Below, in pieces: positions 9,411 to 16,473 of a stretch of 64,000 bases of DNA. This stretch comes from Rhodoferax sp. Its GTDB lineage: Bacteria; Pseudomonadota; Gammaproteobacteria; Burkholderiales; Burkholderiaceae_C. Below the pieces are notes generated by a model. That model did not search any database. It worked only from the letters and a program-made list of their open reading frames with translations, and was not told where the DNA came from. Made by a program: the position numbers and the translations under genes. Position 1 is the stretch's first letter. Each line of letters starts with the position of its first letter. The stretch is taken from positions 124,001 through 188,000 of the forward strand of contig NZ_JABBPD010000007.1 in NCBI RefSeq assembly GCF_012927445.1, read 5' to 3'.

Positions 9411-9470
9411 ATCCCACACGCCGCGCCGCCCCGTGCCACGTCCTGTCAAAACTATCAAGGAAAACCTATC

Positions 9471-10070
9471 ATGTCCCGTCTGATCACCTCCGCCCTGTTG
9501 CTGTGCGCCACCGTGGGCCTTTCGGCCTGCCAATCCCTTTCCTCGCCGGTCGTGCGCCTGGACCGCCAGGTGAACTACGGGGACGCCAAGTCGGTTGAAC
9601 TCGTCACCAACGAATTCGGTTCGACCGATCTGCAGATGATTGCCGAAAAAATGGTCGGCAGCCTGCTGGAAACCGGTATTTTCCAGGGCCGCCCCACGGT
9701 CACCATCTCGACGGTCAAGAACAAGACCAGCGAGTACATCGACACCACCAATGTCATGAACTCGATCCAGACCACACTGGTCAAGTCGGGCAAAGTGCGT
9801 TTTGTTCGCTCCATCGCTGAAATGCAGCAAGGTGTGGACGAACTGCAGCGCCAGAACCAGAGCGGCATGTACAAGCAGACCAGCACCGCCAAGATCGGCA
9901 AGATGACGGCCGCCAAATACACGCTGGAAGGCGAGCTGACCAGCATCGTCAAGCAAAACGCCAGCACCAAGGACGTGTTCTACAAGTTCACGCTCAAGAT
10001 GATCGATGTGGAAGAAGGCTCGATCGAATGGCAGGATGAAAAAGAAATCCGCAAAACCAGCAAGCGCTGA
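9471..10070 (+). CDS. lpoB: Penicillin-binding protein activator LpoB
   Basis: A 199-residue outer-membrane lipoprotein (lipobox GLSAC, Cys20). The mature part has the LpoB signature: Asp/Asn-rich N-terminal linker, LQMIAEKMVGSLLETGIF, TVKNKTSEYIDT, and the C-terminal strand YKFTLKMIDVEEGSIEW. LpoB reaches through the peptidoglycan to stimulate PBP1b. The linker here is shorter than in E. coli. It has an AAGGAAAA ribosome site. Together with COG3014 and YcfL this makes a conserved three-gene set. Confidence 0.88.
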   Translation: MSRLITSALLLCATVGLSACQSLSSPVVRLDRQVNYGDAKSVELVTNEFGSTDLQMIAEKMVGSLLETGIFQGRPTVTISTVKNKTSEYIDTTNVMNSIQTTLVKSGKVRFVRSIAEMQQGVDELQRQNQSGMYKQTSTAKIGKMTAAKYTLEGELTSIVKQNASTKDVFYKFTLKMIDVEEGSIEWQDEKEIRKTSKR

Positions 10071-10083
10071 ACCGGGCCACACC

Positions 10084-10986
10084 ATGCAACGACGCACTTT
10101 CATCCCCACCCTCTCGGCGCTGGCACTGTCCCTGGGCCTGCTGGCCGCCGCGCAGGCGCAGGCGCAGCCCATGTCGCGCATTGCCGTGACCGACTTGGCC
10201 TACACCCAGGCCGTTTCGGAATATTTTGTCGCCGCCACCTACAAGGAAAGCAGCCAATTCCAGGCCACCCGCTACAGCGCATCGGGAAACCACCAGGCCA
10301 GCGGCGCCTACGTGGCCGGCAGCTACAGCTACATGGAGCAGCGTGAACTCGGCTCCTTCACCAACGACATCAAGGGCGCGCTGCTCAAGGGCACGTCGTT
10401 CCGGCTGGTGCAGGGCAAGGGCTTTGACGCCGGCAACCCGCAGCCGACCAAGGCCGAGCAGGCACTCAACCAGTTGCAAACCGGCAAGGTGGCCAAGCCG
10501 GTGCGCCAGCCCGAGGTCAAGGACATCATCGCGCGCATCAAAAAAGGTGAGTTCAGCGGCGCTGACTATGTGCTGTTTGGCACCTTGTCGCACGTCGAGT
10601 TTCGCGACCAGTTTTCTCCACTGCAAGGCACCACCAGCGCCACCGTGCAATATGGACTGGACTTGCTGGCCGACTTTTCGTTGATCAACACCAAGACCTT
10701 TGAGATCAAGGCGTCTTTTTCGGCCCAAGGCGCCGGCAATGACACCAAGCTCTTGTCCAACCGGGGCGACATCCAGCCGCCGAACCGGGCCAAAGTGATG
10801 CGTGAAACTTCGCAAAGCCTGGCACTGAACGTCTACGAGCAAATCGTTTCACAGCTGGGCTATTCCGACCCGAACCTGGCCCGGGGTGTCCGCTCTGGCG
10901 TCCAGATGGTGCCGGGGCAGGCCATGTCTGGCATGTCGCAGGGGCAACCGGCACCGCAAGCCGACCAAGTGATGATCCTGAAATAA
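10084..10986 (+). CDS. Exported CsgG/LpoB-like protein of unknown function
   Basis: A 300-residue exported protein (signal peptide LSALALSLGLLAAAQAQA). The first mature strand RIAVTDLAYTQ and the later GADYVLFGTLSHVEF ... LLADFSLINTKTFEI resemble the CsgG/LpoB alpha-beta fold, with a long insertion rich in Tyr, Ser and Gln (residues about 45-90). It follows lpoB by 13 nt and is surely in the same transcript. It may be a second, periplasmic partner of the LpoB system. I chose the ATG at 10084; the open frame continues upstream inside lpoB but gives no signal peptide. Confidence 0.7.
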   Translation: MQRRTFIPTLSALALSLGLLAAAQAQAQPMSRIAVTDLAYTQAVSEYFVAATYKESSQFQATRYSASGNHQASGAYVAGSYSYMEQRELGSFTNDIKGALLKGTSFRLVQGKGFDAGNPQPTKAEQALNQLQTGKVAKPVRQPEVKDIIARIKKGEFSGADYVLFGTLSHVEFRDQFSPLQGTTSATVQYGLDLLADFSLINTKTFEIKASFSAQGAGNDTKLLSNRGDIQPPNRAKVMRETSQSLALNVYEQIVSQLGYSDPNLARGVRSGVQMVPGQAMSGMSQGQPAPQADQVMILK

Positions 10987-11002
10987 CGCGACGACTCAGC
11001 GC

Positions 11003-12025
11003 GTGCGAGTGCGGATCAACCAGCGCATCGTCGCGCCGCGCCTGCGCTCGGTCATCCTGACCCTGCTGCAGGCGGTCGCCCTGCTGGGCGCGAGTGAAGG
11101 GGCGAAAGCCGTGACCGGCGCCATCCCGGACCCCGCGCCGACGCTCCCCGCTGTATGGTTGCTCGGTACTTTGCCTGGTGCCCGCCCGGGTGTGCAGCTG
11201 GCGGTGCTCACGCGTCCGGCTTTGGTCCCTCCCGCCCGTTACCGGGTGGTGGTGCTACCGGGTTCGGGTTGTACCGGCTGGCTGCCCGTGGCGGCGCGCT
11301 ATTTCGCCGGACTGCTGCATGCCGAGTTGCTGGTGCTGCACAAGCCGGGGGTGAACGTCAACGCCGGCCCGGCGACCGAGTGCACGACAGCCTTTGTTCA
11401 AAATGACACCCTGTCCAGTTGGCGCGACCACGCCCGGGCGGCCTTGCAGGCGCACCACACCCGTTTCCAGCTCAACCCTCCGCCGGGCTCTGGGCTGCCC
11501 GTGCTGCTGCTGGGTATTTCCGAAGGGGCAGAGCTGTTGCCCGATCTGGCCGCTGACCTGTCGAATCTGGCTGGCGTGGTGATGATTTCTGCCCCCGGAC
11601 TCGATCCGCGCGACGCCGGCGAGCTGCAGGCACAGCGTCTCGGGCAATGGCCGGCCTGGCAGGCACTGGCGCGGGCCCAAGCCTCAGAGGCCAGCGACGA
11701 CACCGTGTTGGAGGGGCGCACGCTCGGCTACTGGCGCGACTTTTGGCACTGGCGGCTGGCCGATCCGCTGCGGGAGGCGCCGTGGCCGTTGCTGCGCGTC
11801 TGGGGTGACGCCGATAAGCTGGTTTCTGTTACTGCGTATCAGCATTTTGCGCAGCAACTCACGACCCGTGTTGCGCCCTTTTGTGACCTGCGCTTGCCTG
11901 GTGCCGACCACGGCTTGCAGAGCGAACAAGACGGTCCGCGCGATGGTCTGCAATGGTTGTGGGCCAGGCTTGAAGTGTGGGCGCGCAAGCCAAGCGCTGG
12001 TTTTTGTGAGCAGGTGCTGCCTTGA
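11003..12025 (+). CDS. Exported alpha/beta hydrolase
   Basis: A 340-residue alpha/beta hydrolase with a long N-terminal hydrophobic leader (residues 14-35). The nucleophile elbow is GISEGAE (Ser173), the oxyanion-side motif is LPGSGCTGW (84-93), the acid is in WGDADKLVS (Asp269 or Asp271) and the base in GADHGLQ (His303). The substrate cannot be read from the sequence. It lies 16 nt after the CsgG/LpoB-like gene and probably ends that operon, just before the CRISPR-Cas locus. Confidence 0.75.
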   Translation: MRVRINQRIVAPRLRSVILTLLQAVALLGASEGAKAVTGAIPDPAPTLPAVWLLGTLPGARPGVQLAVLTRPALVPPARYRVVVLPGSGCTGWLPVAARYFAGLLHAELLVLHKPGVNVNAGPATECTTAFVQNDTLSSWRDHARAALQAHHTRFQLNPPPGSGLPVLLLGISEGAELLPDLAADLSNLAGVVMISAPGLDPRDAGELQAQRLGQWPAWQALARAQASEASDDTVLEGRTLGYWRDFWHWRLADPLREAPWPLLRVWGDADKLVSVTAYQHFAQQLTTRVAPFCDLRLPGADHGLQSEQDGPRDGLQWLWARLEVWARKPSAGFCEQVLP

Positions 12026-12193
12026 TGACTAACAGTCTGGCGTTGGCTGTGGCCTTGTTTGGTCAGCACCTACGCGCAAGTGGTAACTTTGGACTCCATT
12101 TCCTACCTGCTGATGGTGCCGCTGTTTGTGATGCCGCCGGTGATGCAAAAAATTGCCATCTATTCCCCCATGAACTGGGGTTTGGCCTGTTGC
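12025..12193 (+). pseudogene. Remnant of an ABC-2 type permease C-terminal region
   Basis: From 12065 the plus strand encodes SISYLLMVPLFVMPPVMQK then IAIYSPMNWGLA, which has the look of the late part of an ABC-2 permease (MPP-MQ...SPMNWGL motif). The frame has no start of its own; a different frame is open at its left (12025-12063), suggesting a frameshift, and the similarity stops where the csf4 gene ends on the other strand. I read it as a scar of a permease gene cut by the event that brought or trimmed the CRISPR-Cas locus. Similarity is by eye only. Confidence 0.35.
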
Positions 12194-12194
12194 C

Positions 12195-13835
12195 TCACCA
12201 CACTCGCACGCCGTTGAACTGTTGGTAGTGTTCGCTCGCCACCGACACGACGCCGTCAATGATCTCCAGCTTGCCCGCGTCCATCAATGCATGCAAATCG
12301 CGGCGTAGCAAAATCCCCTCGGTGTGATTGGTACGCCAGCCGCCTTTGCTCCCCAGGTGCGCAGCCTCCAACGCAGCAGGCTCATCGCAACCGCTGATCG
12401 GGCAACGTCCACCAAACTTTTCAACCATGCGTTTCCTGAACTCGGCCTGCCGGGTGCGCAACTCCACCGTGCCAAAGCGCGACTGATAGGCAGGGACAAA
12501 CCGGATTGGCAGGGCCTTGACGAACTCCGCCCGGTCAAAACGGCTCTCCAGCAAGTGCAGCGTGCATACGGCATCCGGTGTGCGCAGGCCGCGTGCCAGC
12601 CCCTGCCGGAAGCGCCGCGCCGCCATGTTGCGGCTGTCCACATAACGGCTCACCTCATGGCCGTCCAGATTGGTCGGAGAACCATACGGCGCCTTGGGCA
12701 TCACCACATGGCGCCAGCGAATCGGCGTGTCCAGCCCGGCCCAAGCGCCTGCCGCCACCAGCACATGACTCTCATTGGCCGCCATCCGGGCGGCAGCCTG
12801 ACCGGTTGATTCAAGTTGCCCGGTAGCGGCGTCCATGCCGCGCACCGTCGCCTCCGGCATCAACGCCCCCAACTGCGCCGCATCGTCGTGCGAGGTGACC
12901 ATCACCAGCACCGCCCCTTGCAGCGTCGCCACATGCGCGGCCACTTTGGCCAGATGATCCGGCGCCTCCTTGTTCCAGGCCTCGCTCATGATGTCCAACT
13001 GGCCGTGCCGCGCCGGTTCAATTGCGGCGCTCCACGGGCTGGTGTCGTGCAGGCCAAAAGCGCGTTTGAAGTCGTCAAACGTGCCGTTAACCGTCAGCGT
13101 GGCGGAGACAAAAATCAGTCTTGGGTGCATCAACAAGCGCTTGAGCACCCGCGCGGGCAGCTTGTGGATGAGGCGCAAAGAACCGTCCTCGTCCAGCCCC
13201 ACGGTTTGATACCAAACCGGGTCGTCCAGCGCGTCCAGAATGCCGCGGCAGGCGGCTTTGACAGCTGCTGGTTCCTCCAGTTCGGCCAAGTGGCGCGGCA
13301 GTTCTTTCAACACCGACTCAATCGTTGTGCGGTGGTTGCTGCCGGGTTTGACGCCCAGCACGCCGAAAGTGAAGGCATCCACCGCGCAGTCAAAGCGCAA
13401 GGCCGCCGCATCGGGCAACTGGTCGGCCTCGTCGAACAGCACGGCATACCGATCCTTCAAGCCCAGCAAAGCGCCATCGGCCAGCACGTCAATCAAGGCG
13501 GCTTGGTGCGTGCAGATCAACACATCGGCTACGCGGCAGGCCTGCTTGTGGGCCAGGTACTGCGCCAGCGTTTCGAAGTTGCGGCGTGGCGTGAAAATCT
13601 CGACCGACTGGCCGCTGCGCACCGCCGCCATGTCGCCCGATTCCAGCAACTGGGTCGCCAAGGCACGGGTGGGCACGCAGACCGCTACCGGCTTGCCGGT
13701 CGCCAGCAACGGCGCCAGATAAGCCCGCGTTTTGCCCAACCCCGCCGCGCCTTCCAGCAACAACGGCGCCCCGCCACTGGCCAGATGCGCCTCGACCCGA
13801 CTGGCGAACTGCGTTTGCTCTTTGCTTCGATACAT
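12195..13835 (-). CDS. csf4: Type IV-A DinG-family helicase with C-terminal HNH nuclease (Csf4-HNH)
   Basis: A 546-residue superfamily-2 helicase of the DinG/Csf4 type. Walker A is GAAGLGKT (29-36), Walker B is DEADQL (135-140), motif III is FVSATLT (about 245-251) and motif VI is the RQGLARGLR segment (about 425). The usual four-Cys iron-sulphur cluster of DinG is not apparent. After the helicase core comes an HNH domain: RCPISGCDEPAALEAAHLG with His493, then Asn503 and GILLRRDLHALMD with His515. Type IV-A effectors normally lack a nuclease, so this fusion could convert unwinding into DNA cutting. It lies downstream of the CRISPR array, with all cas genes on the same strand. Confidence 0.9.
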   Translation of the reverse strand: MYRSKEQTQFASRVEAHLASGGAPLLLEGAAGLGKTRAYLAPLLATGKPVAVCVPTRALATQLLESGDMAAVRSGQSVEIFTPRRNFETLAQYLAHKQACRVADVLICTHQAALIDVLADGALLGLKDRYAVLFDEADQLPDAAALRFDCAVDAFTFGVLGVKPGSNHRTTIESVLKELPRHLAELEEPAAVKAACRGILDALDDPVWYQTVGLDEDGSLRLIHKLPARVLKRLLMHPRLIFVSATLTVNGTFDDFKRAFGLHDTSPWSAAIEPARHGQLDIMSEAWNKEAPDHLAKVAAHVATLQGAVLVMVTSHDDAAQLGALMPEATVRGMDAATGQLESTGQAAARMAANESHVLVAAGAWAGLDTPIRWRHVVMPKAPYGSPTNLDGHEVSRYVDSRNMAARRFRQGLARGLRTPDAVCTLHLLESRFDRAEFVKALPIRFVPAYQSRFGTVELRTRQAEFRKRMVEKFGGRCPISGCDEPAALEAAHLGSKGGWRTNHTEGILLRRDLHALMDAGKLEIIDGVVSVASEHYQQFNGVRVW

Positions 13836-13847
13836 GCTGACTCCCTT

Positions 13848-14475
13848 GTTTTTGTAACCACGCCAATAAAGGGTGGCTTGACCGACAACGCCTTTTTCCA
13901 GGACTTCGAGAACCTTCCAGTAACCACATAAATAAATGTGTGGCTTGTTCCCAGCGCAATGCCGGCTTCACCAGCAAATGCTTCCAGTAACCACACAAAT
14001 AAATGTGTGGCTTGTTCCCAGCGCAATGCCGGCTTCACCAGCAAATGCTTCCAGTAACCACACAAATAAATGTGTGGCTTGTTCAACGGCGCAGGTGATG
14101 TTACTGGTGCCAGTCTTCCAATAACCACACAAATAAATGGTGGCTTGTTCCTTGCCTTTTGCCGATCGCGTCGTTCAGCATTTCCAGTAACCACGCAAAC
14201 AAATGGTGGCTTGTTCGATCGGTGCCAGCGGCCACTCCACCCGGATCTTCCAGTAACCACGCAAATAAATGGTGGCTTGTTCCCCCTGCACATAGCCCAA
14301 GGCGTTGATGTACTTCCAGTAACCACACAATGGTGGCTTGTTCTTTAAAGTCGCCGTACCAGAGCATGTTGCCCTTCCAGTAACCACACAAATAAATGGT
14401 GGCTTGTTCGTTGATTCAGTTCATACGCAGCCGCCTTGACTTCCAGTAACCACACAAATAAATGGTGGCTTGTTC
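13848..14475 (-). CRISPR. CRISPR array, nine repeats plus one degenerate repeat, 30-nt spacers
   Basis: Repeats lie at 13914-13950, 13981-14017, 14048-14084, 14115-14150, 14181-14216, 14247-14282, 14313-14343, 14374-14409 and 14440-14475, with a degenerate copy at 13848-13883. Every spacer is exactly 30 nt. On the minus strand the repeat begins GAACAAGCCACC, has loop ATTTATTT, then GTGTGGTT and ends ACTGGAAG. The three repeats next to the degenerate copy are 37 nt; the others are 36 nt except 14313-14343, which lacks 5 loop bases. The spacers at 13951-13980 and 14018-14047 are identical. The degenerate repeat marks the trailer, so the leader side is 14476-14565. Confidence 0.97.
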
Positions 14476-14565
14476 TCACTGGGTGTAACCCGTTGCTTTG
14501 TCTTCAAAAAAGCGGTTTTGAATCTCAAAAAATCTGATGCTGAATGGCGACCAAAACCCTGTGGT
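14476..14565 (-). promoter_or_regulatory. Putative CRISPR leader between csf2 and the array
   Basis: The 90 bp between the csf2 stop and the first (leader-end) repeat. Read on the minus strand it has several T-runs (GATTTTTTGAGATT, CGCTTTTTTGAAG) and is AT-richer than the genes. Because csf2 reads directly into it, the array may be transcribed by read-through from the csf operon as well as from any promoter here. The assignment as leader rests on the degenerate repeat being at the opposite end. Confidence 0.5.
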
Positions 14566-15537
14566 TCAGACTTTCTCCAACATCAACGCCGCCCCGCCCG
14601 CTGTCCAATTGACCTTCGACGGTGCGTAGCCGCCCACACTCACCACGCCCAGCAGCACACCCTCCTGATCCGATAGCTCGAAGTTGCCCGCCACCTCACC
14701 GCAGCCGCGCGCGGTTTGCCCGCCCAGCACCGGCGAGCGGCTGAACAGGTCCAGCGCCGCCAGCAACGTCGCAACGTCCCTAGCGGTGGCCTTGTCGATG
14801 ATGATGCGGCTCTTCAACTCGATGCCGGCCGGCATCGCTTCGTAGCTGGTCAAGGTTTTGGTCGAGTTTTTCATGTCGCCCATCGCCAGCACCAGCGCAT
14901 CACGCTGCGCTTCGGTCAGGGCCAGCGCGGCTTTGAGGTCGGTCACGTCTTGCCCCGCTTTCTCGGCCTTGCGCACTTGCGTCACCATCTTCTTGACCAG
15001 CGCTTCAGCGGCGGCGCGTTTGGAGTTGTTGGTGTTGCGGTCCACAAAGCGATTCACCTCCTCGGGGTCCATCAGCTCCAGCACATCGGTGTCGCTGTCC
15101 AGGTCTTTGCGCACGCCGGCAAAGGCTTCGGGCGCTACATCGATCACCGGCATGAAGTGGCCCACCGACAGCCGCGACTTGACGCCCAGCCCGGCGCCGA
15201 ACAGGTCCACGATGTGGTTGTCGGCCCGGCGTTTTTTGAGCGCGACCAGATCGATTTCTTCATTGGCCTCGCTGGCGGCGTCCTGTCCCAGCATGGCTTC
15301 GTAAACCTGGTGCAGCGTCCACGGTTGGCCGGCGGCAGCAGCGGCTTCCATCAGGGGCTGCACGGCCAGACGGCGCAGTTTGCCGCGCATCGTGGTGGCT
15401 GGGATGTAGGCGGTTTTCTTGGGGTGGCCGTCGCTGTCCACGCCGCGCGTCATCTTGGGGTGGCCGTCCTGGTCCGGCAATTTGATGGAGACGGGTTGCA
15501 CCGTGGTCAGTGTGGCGTTGATGATGATTTTTTTCAT
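14566..15537 (-). CDS. csf2: Type IV Cas7-like backbone protein Csf2
   Basis: A 323-residue Cas7-family (RAMP) protein. It opens with a typical RRM-like strand MKKIIINATLTTVQPVSIK and has IPATTMRGKLRRLA (residues 45-58), the conserved start of the Cas7 core in Csf2 proteins, plus DLFSRSPVLGGQTARGCGEV near the C-terminus. Csf2 polymerises along the crRNA spacer to form the effector filament. I chose the ATG at 15537 because AGGGAG stands 8 nt before it. It follows the Cas6-like gene by 13 nt and reads into the array. Confidence 0.88.
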   Translation of the reverse strand: MKKIIINATLTTVQPVSIKLPDQDGHPKMTRGVDSDGHPKKTAYIPATTMRGKLRRLAVQPLMEAAAAAGQPWTLHQVYEAMLGQDAASEANEEIDLVALKKRRADNHIVDLFGAGLGVKSRLSVGHFMPVIDVAPEAFAGVRKDLDSDTDVLELMDPEEVNRFVDRNTNNSKRAAAEALVKKMVTQVRKAEKAGQDVTDLKAALALTEAQRDALVLAMGDMKNSTKTLTSYEAMPAGIELKSRIIIDKATARDVATLLAALDLFSRSPVLGGQTARGCGEVAGNFELSDQEGVLLGVVSVGGYAPSKVNWTAGGAALMLEKV

Positions 15538-15550
15538 GTGAATGCTCCCT

Positions 15551-16051
15551 TTAAATGGATAACAGCGAGAAACCGAAGGCTTTACCGGTGCTGCCCACGC
15601 CCGCCCGCAGCGCAGCCTGAAAAGCGGTGGCGTCGGTGACCTTGAGCACGCCGGTGAAGTCGGTGGCGTCGAGCGTGAAATTGCGGCCGGATTGGTCTGA
15701 AACGCGGGCGATGTCGCTGGTGCAATGCACTGCGACCACCTCAAAACCGTGGCGCAGTCCCTGTTTGCCCAGCCATGCTTGCCGGGCCGCGTGATCGCCG
15801 CGCGGCGGGTAGATGTGGCGCCCGCGCACCTTGCTGGCCACGCAGGCGCGCAGACTGAACAAGCGCAACTCGCCCGCTGGCACTTCAGGCAAGACCAGCC
15901 CTTGGGCGTCCAGCGGCGCAGCGGTGCGGATGGTGAGCGTGTCGCCGTTGTCGCGCCAGAGATGGGGCGCGCCGTTGGTCAGCGCCGCCACCATGCGGTG
16001 AATGGGGTAGCCTTTGATAGACGCGGGCTTTTTGATGCTGAACTCTTTCAT
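15551..16051 (-). CDS. Cas6e-like crRNA endonuclease of the type IV locus
   Basis: A 166-residue protein with features of Cas6e: N-terminal GYPIHRMVAALTNGAPHLWR, where His18 fits the catalytic His position, a DNGDTLTIRTA strand, and the C-terminal glycine-rich loop GVGSTGKAFGFSLL. It would cut the repeat at the foot of the hairpin to release crRNAs. In type IV-A loci this slot is filled by Csf5 or a Cas6 homologue. The ATG at 16051 overlaps the previous stop as ATGA and has GGAG 7 nt upstream. Length is somewhat shorter than the usual ~200 residues. Confidence 0.85.
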   Translation of the reverse strand: MKEFSIKKPASIKGYPIHRMVAALTNGAPHLWRDNGDTLTIRTAAPLDAQGLVLPEVPAGELRLFSLRACVASKVRGRHIYPPRGDHAARQAWLGKQGLRHGFEVVAVHCTSDIARVSDQSGRNFTLDATDFTGVLKVTDATAFQAALRAGVGSTGKAFGFSLLSI

Positions 16052-16473
16052 GGTTTGACTCCTTTCACGACGGGTGGGCGAACCGTCCAATCTTCGGTGC
16101 TGGCGCCTGATTTGGTGCAGATGCGCACCAGCCGCTGGTCCACGGACACAAAGATGGATTGCGCGGCAATCGGTGCTTTGTCGAACAGCATGAAGATGCG
16201 GGGTGCCCGCCCGTCCCAGTTGGCAAGTTCAGCGGCAAAGGCCTCGAAGCGCGTCAGGCGCGACTTCTGAATCACGGGCACGTCCAGGTCCAGTTGTAAG
16301 GTGGCCGAGCCGGGCCGCACGATGGCCCAGCCTGATTGCATGCGACTGAGCGAGGCTTTGCCGGTCATGGCGTAAGAGCCGCGCAGTACCTGCCCGACAT
16401 CGGCCCAGTGGTCGCCCGTGGGTTGGATGAAGTGACGACCAAAGTTTTCCATGAAGAAGGCTGCCGTGCTCAT
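16048..16473 (-). CDS. Small csf1-position protein of the type IV locus
   Basis: A 141-residue protein with no clear sequence match that I recognise. It stands where csf1 (the type IV large-subunit analogue) is expected, between csf3 and the Cas6 gene. Known Csf1 proteins are larger and carry a four-Cys zinc finger; here only one cysteine is present (in VRICTKSG), so it is at best a strongly reduced Csf1. Segments such as FIQPTGDHWADVGQVLRGSYAM and RIFMLFDKAPIAAQSIFVSVDQRLV look globular. Both ends overlap neighbours by 2-4 nt, which argues it is a working member of the complex. Confidence 0.7.
   Translation of the reverse strand: MSTAAFFMENFGRHFIQPTGDHWADVGQVLRGSYAMTGKASLSRMQSGWAIVRPGSATLQLDLDVPVIQKSRLTRFEAFAAELANWDGRAPRIFMLFDKAPIAAQSIFVSVDQRLVRICTKSGASTEDWTVRPPVVKGVKP

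Noticed and set aside
8967-10181. A 404-codon minus-strand frame opposite ycfL and lpoB
   Set aside because: It is the shadow of well-supported plus-strand genes with high-GC codon third positions and has no known domain.
12022-12228. A 68-codon plus-strand frame after the hydrolase gene
   Set aside because: It overlaps the csf4 end, lacks a family match, and a different frame holds the permease-like relic.
13685-14391. Several overlapping frames with repeated peptides such as NKPPFICVVTG
   Set aside because: They are translations of the CRISPR repeats in different frames, not proteins.
13884-14439. Self-targeting spacers against this window
   Set aside because: No spacer match elsewhere in the window was noticed, but this was by eye only.
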